From the NCBI GenBank assembly GCA_002342065.1, contig DDPF01000003.1:186001-250000 (forward strand): 64,000 nt of DNA, given 5' to 3'. The notes under the pieces are model-generated. The model searched no databases, was not told the DNA's origin, and worked only from the letters and a program-made list of their open reading frames with translations. Positions 41,415 to 50,239 of this stretch are shown here, one piece after another (positions within the stretch are counted from its first letter, which is position 1; every line of letters begins with the position of its first letter). The translations under genes and the position numbers were made by a program. This DNA is from Bacteroidetes bacterium UBA2475. GTDB lineage: Bacteria > Bacteroidota > Bacteroidia > B-17B0 > Aurantibacillaceae.

Positions 41415-42056
41415 ATGAAAAATATTTTAATTTCATCTTTTATTTTTATTATTTCTTTTAGCGCATTTTCTCAAACTTCTGATTACTGGCCAAATTGGCA
41501 CCAGGTTAAAATCGGATATGGAGTTTTAAATTTAAATCGGGAATTTTATAAAAATCCTCTTGAAATAATTTCTGATTCAAAGTTCAAAAAATCAATGGAG
41601 GTGATCACATTAGAAGGAAGTGTAAAACACAATATAGAGGTAAACCGAACAATGGAATTTGGATTTTTGTATTATTTACCTCAAACAATGGAGTTAAGCG
41701 ACTCTCTTTCTGCAAAAAGAACTGGTTATAACACTTATGTAATTTTTAAATATGATCTGTTACCTAAAACAAAAATAATCGATCTTTTTGTTGGCGGCGG
41801 AGTTTCTCTTGGAAGACATTACTTATATATAAATGATGGCAATAGCTCTAGTTATAGAAATTATAATGCATCAGTATTACCACAAATAGACCTTGAAATC
41901 CGACCTTTAAAAAGACTAGCATTTAGTGCAGAAGCTAATTTTTTATCTGATCTAACTTTTCAAAAATGGAAATCCAAAAATCCTGCTTATTTAATTGCCC
42001 CAACAAGGTTCGGAGGAACACTTTTAAGGTTTTCGGTTTCTTTTTTTTACAGATAA
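41415..42056 (+). CDS. Small outer-membrane beta-barrel-like protein
   Basis: A 213-residue exported protein. The signal peptide ends at SAFSQ. Strand-rich segments (HQVKIGYGVLNLNREFY, MEFGFLYYLPQTMEL, TKIIDLFVGGGVSLGRHYLY) and the aromatic C-terminus SVSFFYR suggest an 8- to 10-strand barrel. No family is recognised. It follows recJ by 1 bp, but a functional link is unlikely. A strong shared terminator lies downstream at 42103-42132. Confidence 0.68.
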   Translation: MKNILISSFIFIISFSAFSQTSDYWPNWHQVKIGYGVLNLNREFYKNPLEIISDSKFKKSMEVITLEGSVKHNIEVNRTMEFGFLYYLPQTMELSDSLSAKRTGYNTYVIFKYDLLPKTKIIDLFVGGGVSLGRHYLYINDGNSSSYRNYNASVLPQIDLEIRPLKRLAFSAEANFLSDLTFQKWKSKNPAYLIAPTRFGGTLLRFSVSFFYR

Positions 42057-42102
42057 CTCAATAAACTATATCTCGCAGTATATTATAAAAAGCTTAACGA
42101 AT

Positions 42103-42132
42103 AAAAGGCTTACAAAAATTTGTAAGCCTTTT
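42103..42132. terminator. Bidirectional intrinsic terminator
   Basis: A perfect 14-bp inverted repeat, AAAAGGCTTACAAA / TTTGTAAGCCTTTT, with a 2-base spacer and T/A runs at the edges. It serves both convergent genes, 41415-42056 and 42154-43410. Confidence 0.9.
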
Positions 42133-42153
42133 TTATTTATTATCATTATTAAA

Positions 42154-43410
42154 TTACTTCTGGTTCCTTCCACCACCACCACCGGTATTCCTTCCGCCGC
42201 CACCGTTATTGCCACCGCCTGAAGTATTGCCAACATTTTTTCCACCACCGCCACCAGTATTTCTTCCACCACCCTGTTGTTTTGGAACATTATTTTGTGG
42301 TGTACTCATACCAGGATTTTTCTTCACAGGAGCAGTTTGCTGCTCGTGTCTTTTTACAGGTTGCGTATTTTTCTTAGGCTGCGAATTAATTTCGTTCGGT
42401 TGATCGTTCTTTTCATTTTTACCGGTTTTTGGCTGATTATTAATTTGCTCTGACCTATTTCCTTTTTTTGGTTGGTTCATGTTCTCTTCGTTACCAACAC
42501 GTTTAGTATTTTTCTTTTCAGGATTTGCAGGTAACGAATTATATTTTCTACCCGGTTTTACATTGTCTTTATATGCTATTTGTTTCTCATTGTAATAGCC
42601 TGTGCGTTTATGCTGACGCACTGTTTCTGCACTCATTCTCCTACCATAATAACCTTTATGTACGTTTGGCGAACGATAATAATTACAATGATGATAATGA
42701 TGATGATAATGTTGAGCTCTCCAATAATGATTGCGCCAGTATACAGGATACCATGGAGTCCACCAGCCCGGGTAATAACCCCAATACCATGGCGAAGCAT
42801 ACACTACATAAGTGGGACCATAAATATATTGCACAGAAGGCCATGCCCAGACATTTACAACAACATTTGAATTGTTATTATAATCTGAGTTTGAATTATT
42901 GTTATTATTAAAATTACCCTGATCGCTCTTTCCTTTATAAACATCATCCGTTTCAGTATCTGATTTTAATTTTTCAGCAGAAACCGTTTTTCCATCTTTT
43001 GGTTCAACTATATAATCTTTACCATATAACTCTTCGTCGCCCACAATTTGAATATGCGCGTTATCATCTTTTGTTTTTTCGATCACAATTACTGCAATGT
43101 CCTGTATCTCGCTTTTTGTAACAGCAGTCTGTAAAACGATGGTGTGTGCTTCACCTTCTTTATTATCTACCACTTTTACATAATCCACTTCACCATCGCC
43201 ATTTAAGTCGAGGTTATTTATTTCGTTATCATTACTATTAATTGCTTTTTCAAAAGCCTCCAGGTTATTGGATTTTTTGAAGGTCTCTAATGCACCGGGC
43301 AGATCAAAATTATCGCCGGGTAAACCAAGAGAATCTGGTTTGGTTTGAGCGAAGACAGAGCCGGTTGTAATTAAACAGGCAGCTACAATTATTTTTTTAA
43401 ACGCTTTCAT
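42154..43410 (-). CDS. Secreted low-complexity protein with His/Tyr/Trp and Gly-rich segments
   Basis: A 418-residue exported protein. The signal peptide ends at SVFAQ. A folded-looking domain (about 20-150) contains a calcium-loop-like motif, LDLNGDGEVDYV, near residue 70, and a strand, AVIVIEKTKDDNAHIQIVG. An Asn/Ser-rich linker follows, then an aromatic and His-rich segment (YYPGWWTPWYPVYW, QHYHHHYHHCNYY; about 210-250), a Lys/Asn/Gln/Pro-rich region, and a Gly/Asn-rich tail (GGGGRNTGGGGG). Proteins of this build are common in Bacteroidota and lack a known function. His-rich segments may bind metal; the tail may be a linker or matrix. Confidence 0.75.
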   Translation of the reverse strand: MKAFKKIIVAACLITTGSVFAQTKPDSLGLPGDNFDLPGALETFKKSNNLEAFEKAINSNDNEINNLDLNGDGEVDYVKVVDNKEGEAHTIVLQTAVTKSEIQDIAVIVIEKTKDDNAHIQIVGDEELYGKDYIVEPKDGKTVSAEKLKSDTETDDVYKGKSDQGNFNNNNNSNSDYNNNSNVVVNVWAWPSVQYIYGPTYVVYASPWYWGYYPGWWTPWYPVYWRNHYWRAQHYHHHYHHCNYYRSPNVHKGYYGRRMSAETVRQHKRTGYYNEKQIAYKDNVKPGRKYNSLPANPEKKNTKRVGNEENMNQPKKGNRSEQINNQPKTGKNEKNDQPNEINSQPKKNTQPVKRHEQQTAPVKKNPGMSTPQNNVPKQQGGGRNTGGGGGKNVGNTSGGGNNGGGGRNTGGGGGRNQK

Positions 43411-43487
43411 AATTTTGCTTTATATATAGATTATACAAGGTACCTCAAGTTTAGTGCCAGTATATATATTTTAACAAATAATAAGGG

Positions 43488-44843
43488 TTAAAGCGGTTTA
43501 GAATTTAAATTCTTCCTTAATAAAAAATTAAACCGCCAGAAAAGGGCTACGGCAACAAAGGTAAGAGAGGTTAATAAAGCGATCCAGATACCCACTGTTT
43601 CCATTTTAAAAGTAAAAGCTAAAAGGTAAGCCAAAGGCAATGCAATTAACCAATAACCTACCAGAGTAATTATGGTAGGATATTTTACATCTTCTAATCC
43701 TCTTAAAGCTCCAATGGCTACAACTTGTATTCCATCAAATAGCTGAAACATGGCGGCAATAATTAAAAGTTTGGAGGCCAGTTTAATAATTTCTATTTCG
43801 TCGCTAAAACCTAAAGGTAATATGGTACTAAAAATTAAAAATAATAAACCAAAAGCACCCATTACTAATAAAACCAATTTAAGGGCGGTGTAACCGGCAT
43901 TTTTAATTTCCAGCCAATTTTGTTGTGCATTATATACACTCACTCTTATAGTTGCCGCGCTGCTTATTCCACTTGCAAACATGTAAGTAAACGCAGCTAT
44001 ACTTAAAGCAATGCCATGCGCATCTATTTGTTCTTTGCCGAAAGTACCGGCCATTAAACCTGCAATTGCAAAAGCAGCAACTTCAAAAGTAAATTGTGCG
44101 CCTGAGTTCAAACCAATGCGAGCAAGATCTTTTAATTCTACCCAGTTAATTTTAACCTGTTTGTAAACTGTACCCATTTCTTTTGTGAGTGGCGATCTGA
44201 AAATAAAGATCAAAAAAGAAATTCCCATAAAAGCTCTGGCAATAAAAGACGCCCAGGCCGAACCTAAATAACCCAATTCAGGAAAACCAAATTTGCCGTA
44301 AATTAAAAGGTAATTTAAAATGATATTCAATAAATTACCTGCAACACTTATAATAAGCGCCATGCGTGTGTTAGCCAGGCCTTCGCAATATTGTTTACAA
44401 GTAAAAAATAGAGAAACAGGTATCATTGAAAAGATCAACACATCAAAGAACGGTACTGCTAACTCTACTACTTCGACAGGCTGTTGCATGTATTTTAATA
44501 CACCTGATGATAAAAACAATATCACAAAACATAAAACCGCCACCGAAAGATTAAGTACTAAAGAATTTTTAAAAAGAGAAGCTTTTTTTTGCACATCATT
44601 ATTATGATGGGCATCAGTTACCAAAGGTGTAGTTGCATAACTCACGCCAATGCCAAATACCAATAACAACACATATAAATTATTTGAGAGTATACAAGCT
44701 GCTTGTTCGGTTGGACCGATCTTCCCTAAAAAAATAGTATCAACCATGCCGGTAATAATATGGCCAACCTGTGTTATAACCAGCGGCCATGCCAGATAAA
44801 TAGTTTCTTTGGTATGAATATTTTTAAAAAAGGCCTTAAGCAT
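43488..44843 (-). CDS. MATE-family efflux transporter
   Basis: A 451-residue inner-membrane protein with about 12 membrane segments in two bundles, a typical MATE length. The N-terminal segment has LAWPLVITQVGHIITGMVDT and IGPTEQAA, the central loops YLGSAWASFIARAFMG and ARIGLNSGAQFTFEVAAF. It exports cationic drugs or metabolites with sodium or proton exchange; the substrate is unknown. A -7 box (44852-44859) sits 9 bp before the start codon. Downstream (43411-43487) only a short gap separates it from the secreted protein gene. Confidence 0.92.
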   Translation of the reverse strand: MLKAFFKNIHTKETIYLAWPLVITQVGHIITGMVDTIFLGKIGPTEQAACILSNNLYVLLLVFGIGVSYATTPLVTDAHHNNDVQKKASLFKNSLVLNLSVAVLCFVILFLSSGVLKYMQQPVEVVELAVPFFDVLIFSMIPVSLFFTCKQYCEGLANTRMALIISVAGNLLNIILNYLLIYGKFGFPELGYLGSAWASFIARAFMGISFLIFIFRSPLTKEMGTVYKQVKINWVELKDLARIGLNSGAQFTFEVAAFAIAGLMAGTFGKEQIDAHGIALSIAAFTYMFASGISSAATIRVSVYNAQQNWLEIKNAGYTALKLVLLVMGAFGLLFLIFSTILPLGFSDEIEIIKLASKLLIIAAMFQLFDGIQVVAIGALRGLEDVKYPTIITLVGYWLIALPLAYLLAFTFKMETVGIWIALLTSLTFVAVALFWRFNFLLRKNLNSKPL

Positions 44844-44851
44844 TTGGGCTG

Positions 44852-44859
44852 CAAAGATA
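44852..44859 (-). promoter_or_regulatory. Putative -7 element of the MATE gene
   Basis: On the minus strand this reads TATCTTTG, matching TAnnTTTG. It lies 9 bp before the start codon at 44843, so the mRNA leader would be very short. Confidence 0.42.
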
Positions 44860-44914
44860 AGAGAATCTTCGTAAAAAAACGTGACAGAATATTCGGTAGC
44901 TGAGCCAGCCGAAG

Positions 44915-45703
44915 CTACTTCTTCTTCTCTTCTGTTTTAGAAGGCGTCACGGTTGTTGCAGGAACAACTCCGGGTTTTTCTGGTGGATCGATGGCTTTTT
45001 TTAGCCAGCTTTTAATATCATTTAATTCCTTTCCATTTATAGAATGAGGCATTTCATAATTATTAAAAGTAACATCGTTTACTTTTTTCGACTTTAAGAA
45101 TTTTACTGCGCTATCAGCTTCTGAAATTTTTATCACATTATCAGAATTACCATGTGCAATAAAATATTTTGTTTTTGCAGCTTTAGCCCAATCTGTTTTT
45201 AAGCTCTTTGATTCCGCCATCAATTTTCCACTCAGCACCAGTACCCCTTTAATTTTTTTTGGCGCGGCTAAAGCCAGATCGTAACCCATCATAGCACCTT
45301 GACTAAAACCCATAATAAAAACATTATTACTGTCCAATTTAAGTGTTTTACAAGCGTTACTAATAAAAGACAGAACTTTTATGCGACTTTCTTTTGCTTT
45401 ATTATAATCGTATGTAAAAGGTTTGTCGCCAACACGATCCAACACAAACCAGCCAAATCCTCCGTCTTTCAATGCTTCCGGACCGCGCAGGGAGATCGTA
45501 ATGAACCTTGGATCTAATGCTTTTGCAATATCAAAAAGATCTTCTTCGTTACTGCCATAACCATGCAACATAATTAAAAGTGGCGCAGGCTTATCCGTTT
45601 TTTTTGAGGCTTCGTTAACCTTATAAACTAAAGTTGAATTTATTGTTTGGGAAAAACCCAAAAAACAAATTGCTACAAAAAATAAAACTAAAAACTTTTT
45701 CAT
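44915..45703 (-). CDS. Exported esterase (phospholipase/carboxylesterase family)
   Basis: A 262-residue alpha/beta-hydrolase with a signal peptide (to LGFSQ, 19). The oxyanion segment is LLIMLHGYGSNEEDLF, the nucleophile Ser134 is in GFSQGAMMG, the acid is in HGNSDNVI and the catalytic His is in EMPHSI. The C-terminal tail (PGVVPATTVTPSKTEEKKK) is low-complexity. It resembles YpfH/carboxylesterase 2-type enzymes, but with a secretion signal. It overlaps rnr by 4 bp (ATGA on the minus strand), so it is translated from the same transcript; a functional link to RNase R is not evident. Confidence 0.85.
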   Translation of the reverse strand: MKKFLVLFFVAICFLGFSQTINSTLVYKVNEASKKTDKPAPLLIMLHGYGSNEEDLFDIAKALDPRFITISLRGPEALKDGGFGWFVLDRVGDKPFTYDYNKAKESRIKVLSFISNACKTLKLDSNNVFIMGFSQGAMMGYDLALAAPKKIKGVLVLSGKLMAESKSLKTDWAKAAKTKYFIAHGNSDNVIKISEADSAVKFLKSKKVNDVTFNNYEMPHSINGKELNDIKSWLKKAIDPPEKPGVVPATTVTPSKTEEKKK

Positions 45704-48036
45704 CTCCTTCTGCTTTTTTTACTTTTACCGCCTTTGCTTCCTTTATCGCCACGATCGTTTTTACTACCGCTATTACTTTTTCCGCTGTAATTTTTCTTAC
45801 CACCACCGCCGCGTGATCTGCTATCATCAAAATTAGATCGGTTATCGCCAAATTTCGAGGATCCTGAAGCTCCTTCCGAATCTGCAAAAGCAAAATTCAA
45901 TTGTTTCTTCACAAGGTCAGCATCTACAACTATAATTTGAACAGGATCGCCAAGTGTATAAATTTTTCCTGTGTTACGACCAACATAACGGTAATTATCA
46001 GAATCATAAGAAAATTGATCTCCTTTCAGATCACGACTTTTGATCATCCCTTCGCATTTGTTCTCAATTATCTCCGCATAAATACCCCACTCCGTCACAC
46101 CGCTAATAAGGGCGTCAAAGGTCTGGCCAATTTTATCAGACATAAACTCAACCTGTTTGTATTTTACTGAAGCCCTTTCCGCTTCAGCCGCGGTACGTTC
46201 CTGATCGCTACTGTGTTTACATAATTTTTCAAGATCATCCTGCGTAGAATATTTTGTTCCTTCCAAACGCGCTTCTAACAAACGGTGCACCATTACATCG
46301 GGGTAACGACGAATTGGCGAAGTAAAGTGTGTATAATATTCAAAACCCAAACCATAGTGACCTGCATTTTTTGTAGTGTAAATTGCTTTTGGCATACTTC
46401 GCACCGCAAGCATCTCAATCATGCCCTGCTCTTTTTTATTTTTTACATCTACCAATAATTTATTGATAGATTGAGCCATTTTTTGTTTACTTCCCAATTG
46501 CATTTGATAGCCAAAACGCGCAACAAAACCACTCAGTTCAGCCATCTTCTCATCGCTTGGTGTATCGTGAATACGGTACACACATAAATTTTTTGGATCG
46601 TCTTTCTTCTTTTGGTTTTGATGTTTTGGATTCTCATCATTTTTGCCACCCTTACCTAAAAACTCGGCTACAGAACGATTTGCCAATAACATAAAATCTT
46701 CAATTAATTTATGTGCGTCTTTTTGTGTTTTAAAAAATACGCCTATTGGATTTCCTTCTTCATCTAAATTAAATTTCACTTCCGCTTTATCAAAAAAGAT
46801 AGAACCACGTTTTGTACGTTCTGAGCGCAATTTTTTTGCCAGTCTATCTAATAATAAAATTTCTTTCGCGTATTCTCCTTCTTCAGTTTCAATAATAGTT
46901 TGTACATCTTCGTAGGCAAAACGTTTATTACTATGAATAAGTGTTTTTCCAAACCACTGATCGGCAATATCTGCGTTATCATCCATTTGAAAAACAGCAG
47001 AGAAACAATATTTATCTTCGTTAGGACGTAATGAACAGGCAAAATTACTTAACACCTCGGGTAACATCGGAATCACACGATCTACAAGGTACACAGAAGT
47101 CGCTCGTTCAACCGCTTCGTTATCAAGAATTGATCCTGGTTTTAAAAAATGTGTAACGTCTGCAATATGTACGCCAACTTCCCACAAACCATTATCTAAT
47201 TTTTGAATGGATAAAGCATCATCAAAATCTTTTGCGTCAATCGGATCGATGGTAAAAGTTAACACCTCTCTAAAATCCCTGCGCTTTTCAATTTCTTCTT
47301 TTGTAATAGCTGTATTTAGTTTCTTCGCTTCTTTTTCTACTACATCCGGAAAATGTTCAGGCAAACCGTACTCTGCCATGATGGCGTTCATCTCTGTTTT
47401 ATGAACTCCAGGAAAACCGAATACTTCTTCAACAACAGCAATTGGATTTTTATCGTTCGCTTTCCAATCTTTTAATTTGATCTTTACTTTTTGTCCATCT
47501 TCTGCTCCTTTAATATCGCCTGAATGAATAAAAAAATCAACATGGATCTTATGACTGTCCGGAATTACAAAAGCAAATTTTGGATTTATTTTTATGGTAC
47601 CAACAAATTCTGTTTTAGCGCGCTTAATAACTTCTATTACTTCTCCTTCTTTACGTTTACCACTGCGTTTTTGCAAAAGTTGGAGTTTTACAAGATCGCC
47701 CTGCAATGCATTTTTAGATTTGTATTGAGGAATATAGATATCATCTTCCGATTCGCTAAAAACAACAAAGGCGGTTCCCTGACTTGTAAAATCTATTGTT
47801 CCGGTAATATATTGTTTGCTTTCTTTTATCTGGTATTTACCGGTTTCTTTTTCAACTACAAAGCCCTGGTGTTTCAATGCTTCTAATACCTGGATCAATT
47901 CCAGACGTTCGCCATCGGTATTAATTTCCATGGCAGAACCCAATTGTTTATAGTTAAATACTTTTGTGTCGTTATGTTTTAAAAAGTCTAAAACTTCTTC
48001 AAATAAATAACGTTTTGGTTTTTTGTTTTTAGACAT
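45700..48036 (-). CDS. rnr: Ribonuclease R
   Basis: A 778-residue 3'-5' exoribonuclease that degrades structured RNA. Cold-shock/OB domains occupy about residues 70-230 (GTIDFTSQGTAFVV, GTIKINPKFAFVIP). The RNB catalytic domain carries the metal-binding aspartates in TIDPIDAKDFDDALS (Asp-rich, near 262-276) and HFTSPIRRYPDVMVHRLL. The S1 domain is near the C-terminus (ISGVTEWGIYAEI). The tail is long, basic and Gly/Ser-rich (GGGGKKNYSG, KSKKSRRR), as in other RNase R proteins. The esterase gene overlaps its stop by 4 bp. Confidence 0.96.
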   Translation of the reverse strand: MSKNKKPKRYLFEEVLDFLKHNDTKVFNYKQLGSAMEINTDGERLELIQVLEALKHQGFVVEKETGKYQIKESKQYITGTIDFTSQGTAFVVFSESEDDIYIPQYKSKNALQGDLVKLQLLQKRSGKRKEGEVIEVIKRAKTEFVGTIKINPKFAFVIPDSHKIHVDFFIHSGDIKGAEDGQKVKIKLKDWKANDKNPIAVVEEVFGFPGVHKTEMNAIMAEYGLPEHFPDVVEKEAKKLNTAITKEEIEKRRDFREVLTFTIDPIDAKDFDDALSIQKLDNGLWEVGVHIADVTHFLKPGSILDNEAVERATSVYLVDRVIPMLPEVLSNFACSLRPNEDKYCFSAVFQMDDNADIADQWFGKTLIHSNKRFAYEDVQTIIETEEGEYAKEILLLDRLAKKLRSERTKRGSIFFDKAEVKFNLDEEGNPIGVFFKTQKDAHKLIEDFMLLANRSVAEFLGKGGKNDENPKHQNQKKKDDPKNLCVYRIHDTPSDEKMAELSGFVARFGYQMQLGSKQKMAQSINKLLVDVKNKKEQGMIEMLAVRSMPKAIYTTKNAGHYGLGFEYYTHFTSPIRRYPDVMVHRLLEARLEGTKYSTQDDLEKLCKHSSDQERTAAEAERASVKYKQVEFMSDKIGQTFDALISGVTEWGIYAEIIENKCEGMIKSRDLKGDQFSYDSDNYRYVGRNTGKIYTLGDPVQIIVVDADLVKKQLNFAFADSEGASGSSKFGDNRSNFDDSRSRGGGGKKNYSGKSNSGSKNDRGDKGSKGGKSKKSRRR

Positions 48037-48108
48037 AACTTAAAGGTACAAAGCTTTTGTTGGTTTTGACTTAAGCTATTTAAGCGTTTATTAACAGATA
48101 ATTGTAAT

Positions 48109-48137
48109 AAAAAAGCCCCGTCTGTTGAACGAGGCTT
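48109..48137 (-). terminator. Intrinsic terminator downstream of icd
   Basis: AAGCCCCGT (48113-48121) pairs with ACGAGGCTT (48129-48137) with one mismatch; on the minus strand a run of six T follows. It lies 20 bp after the icd stop codon and before rnr. Confidence 0.75.
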
Positions 48138-48156
48138 CTTAAAAAGAAATTTAAAA

Positions 48157-49386
48157 TTATTTACCTAACGATTTTTTTAAATTATCATCGATAGCTGCTA
48201 AAAATTCTTCAGTATATAAATAATGTTTGCCATGTTCTACTTTATTGCCGTGAGCACAAACCGCAAGATCTTTGGTCATTTTACCACTTTCTACAGTTTC
48301 AACACAAACTTTTTCTAAAGTTTGAGCAAAGTGAATAAGTTCTTTATTGCCATCTAATTTACCACGGAATTCCAAACCTCTTGTCCACGCAAAGATACTC
48401 GCAATTGGATTAGTTGAAGTTGGTTTACCCGCTTGATGATCGCGGAAGTGACGTGTTACAGTACCGTGAGCTGCTTCTGCTTCCATAATCTTCCCATCAG
48501 GAGTAATTAATACAGAGGTCATTAATCCTAACGATCCAAAACCTTGCGCTACTGAATCAGATTGAACATCGCCATCATAATTTTTACAAGCCCAAACAAA
48601 ATTTCCATTCCATTTTAAAGCAGATGCAACCATGTCATCAATTAAACGGTGTTCGTAAACGATGCCCGCTGCTTCATATTTTGCTTTATAATCAGCAACG
48701 TAAATTTCTTCGAAAATATCTTTAAAACGACCATCGTATTTTTTAAGAATGGTATTTTTAGTAGATAAATATAAAGGCCATTTTTTATTTAAAGCTACAT
48801 TAAAGCAAGAGTGTGCAAAACCACGGATAGATGCTTCAAGGTTATACATACCCATTGCAACACCTGCACCGTTAAATTTAAATACTTCGTGCTCAATTAC
48901 TTTTCCATCTTCACCTTCAAATTTCATAGTTAATTTTCCTTTCCCCGGAATTACGAAATCTGTTGCTTTGTACTGATCGCCAAATGCATGACGACCAACA
49001 ATGATAGGAGATGTCCAGTTTGTAACTAAACGTGGAACGTTCTTACAAACGATTGGCTCACGAAACACAGTACCATCAAGAATATTACGGATAGTACCGT
49101 TTGGTGATTTCCACATTTGTTTTAATTTAAATTCTTTTACACGTGCTTCATCAGGTGTAATTGTAGCGCATTTAATACCAACCTGATACTTTTTAATTGC
49201 TTCTGCCGCATCAATAGTAACCTGGTCATTAGTTTCATCACGGTACTCCATCCCAAGATCGTAATATTTAATATCGATATCCAAATAAGGAACGATCAAT
49301 TTGTCTTTAATAAATTTCCAGATAATGCGGGTCATTTCATCGCCATCAAGTTCCACCACGGGATTTGCTACTTTAATTTTGCTCAT
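48157..49386 (-). CDS. icd: NADP-dependent isocitrate dehydrogenase (eukaryote-like type)
   Basis: A 409-residue TCA-cycle enzyme converting isocitrate to 2-oxoglutarate with NADP. The sequence follows the homodimeric IDH1/IDH2-like subfamily and not the E. coli form: VVELDGDEMTRIIW near the N-terminus, KCATITPDEARVKEF, KSPNGTIRNILDGTVFREPI, GRHAFGDQYKATD, and IDDMVASALKWNGNFVWACKNYDGDVQSD in the catalytic core (cited in part). The NADP-binding EAAHGTVTRHFRDHQAGK is near 310-330. A promoter lies at 49422-49452 and a terminator at 48109-48137, so it is monocistronic. Confidence 0.97.
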   Translation of the reverse strand: MSKIKVANPVVELDGDEMTRIIWKFIKDKLIVPYLDIDIKYYDLGMEYRDETNDQVTIDAAEAIKKYQVGIKCATITPDEARVKEFKLKQMWKSPNGTIRNILDGTVFREPIVCKNVPRLVTNWTSPIIVGRHAFGDQYKATDFVIPGKGKLTMKFEGEDGKVIEHEVFKFNGAGVAMGMYNLEASIRGFAHSCFNVALNKKWPLYLSTKNTILKKYDGRFKDIFEEIYVADYKAKYEAAGIVYEHRLIDDMVASALKWNGNFVWACKNYDGDVQSDSVAQGFGSLGLMTSVLITPDGKIMEAEAAHGTVTRHFRDHQAGKPTSTNPIASIFAWTRGLEFRGKLDGNKELIHFAQTLEKVCVETVESGKMTKDLAVCAHGNKVEHGKHYLYTEEFLAAIDDNLKKSLGK

Positions 49387-49421
49387 ATATTAGTTTTTAA
49401 TAATTTTTTGAAAATACTTCA

Positions 49422-49452
49422 CAAATTTAGAAAAGGTTGTGTAAGAACCAAG
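49422..49452 (-). promoter_or_regulatory. Putative icd promoter
   Basis: On the minus strand, CTTGG (centred at 49450) and TAAATTTG (49429-49422) are spaced by 19 bases, fitting the -33/-7 Bacteroidota layout. The start codon is 36 bp downstream. Confidence 0.5.
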
Positions 49453-49486
49453 TTTTTTAGAGCGATTTTTATTGATTTTAAACCAT

Positions 49487-49494
49487 TATATTTG
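49487..49494 (+). promoter_or_regulatory. Putative -7 element of psd
   Basis: TATATTTG matches TAnnTTTG, 16 bp before the start codon at 49511. It and the icd promoter share a divergent 124-bp region. Confidence 0.45.
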
Positions 49495-49510
49495 AACAAA
49501 TTTAGATTGA

Positions 49511-50167
49511 ATGAAGTTTCACAAAGAAGGTTACGTTAGCTTAGTTTTAGTGCTTATTTTTAGCGCCATTATTACATTCATAGCACATTACTTTTTCCCC
49601 GCGTTTGCCATTGCCCACTGGTTTGCCTACGCTTTAAGCGCATTTTTAACCATCGTCATTATCCAGTTTTTCAGGCACCCAACCCGCCAGCACACGAAAG
49701 ATGAGAAGCTGATCATTGCCCCGGCAGATGGTAAAGTGGTAGTTATTGAAGAAACCACTGAAAATGAATACTTTAAAGACAAACGTTTGCAGGTAAGTAT
49801 CTTTATGAGCCCTATTAACGTGCATGTTAACCGCTATCCTATTGCGGGGTTGGTGAGTTTTTTCAAATATCACCCGGGTAAATTTTTAGCTGCATGGGAG
49901 CCCAAAAGCAGTACCGACAACGAACGCACCACTATAGTAGTAAAACACGCTAATGGTAAAGAAATTCTTTTTCGTCAAATTGCCGGCGCTTTGGCTCGCA
50001 GGATTGTATGGTATACAAAACAAGGTGATGTGGCAGAACAATGCGGCGAAATGGGTTTTATTAAATTCGGTTCACGCGTGGATCTTTTTTTACCAATTGG
50101 CACAAAACTAAATGTAAAAATTGGCGATGTTGTGAAAGGTTCTCAGTCAGTACTGGGAGAAATCTAA
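49511..50167 (+). CDS. psd: Phosphatidylserine decarboxylase (short form)
   Basis: A 218-residue proenzyme of the compact Psd type that makes phosphatidylethanolamine. Two membrane segments lie at about 9-52. The catalytic part contains APADGKVV (70-77), MSPINVHVNRYP (99-110) and the self-cleavage motif IKFGSRVD, where processing at Gly187-Ser188 would create the pyruvoyl group from Ser188. Length is normal for the short form. No phosphatidylserine synthase gene is adjacent. It converges with the large outer-membrane protein gene, with an inverted repeat between them. Confidence 0.93.
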   Translation: MKFHKEGYVSLVLVLIFSAIITFIAHYFFPAFAIAHWFAYALSAFLTIVIIQFFRHPTRQHTKDEKLIIAPADGKVVVIEETTENEYFKDKRLQVSIFMSPINVHVNRYPIAGLVSFFKYHPGKFLAAWEPKSSTDNERTTIVVKHANGKEILFRQIAGALARRIVWYTKQGDVAEQCGEMGFIKFGSRVDLFLPIGTKLNVKIGDVVKGSQSVLGEI

Positions 50168-50174
50168 TTGAGAG

Positions 50175-50234
50175 ATTAGTTAATAGCGACTAGTAAATAG
50201 AGGTACCACAAATAACTAATCCCTACTAACTAAT
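50175..50234. repeat. Long imperfect inverted repeat between convergent genes
   Basis: Arms of 26 bp (50175-50200 and 50209-50234; core ATTAGTTA...TAACTAAT) match at 20 of 26 positions around the 8-base loop AGGTACCA, itself containing GGTACC. No T run follows, so termination is only possible. The arms are built from TTAGT/TACTA steps, suggesting a repeated intergenic element. Confidence 0.65.
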
Positions 50235-50239
50235 AACTA

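Noticed and set aside
42525..42911. 128-codon frame antisense to the His-rich protein gene
   Set aside because: It reflects the low-complexity trinucleotide runs of the real gene.
47524..47886. 120-codon frame antisense to rnr
   Set aside because: rnr is intact here; the frame is rich in Phe and Tyr because it is the complement of Lys/Glu codons.
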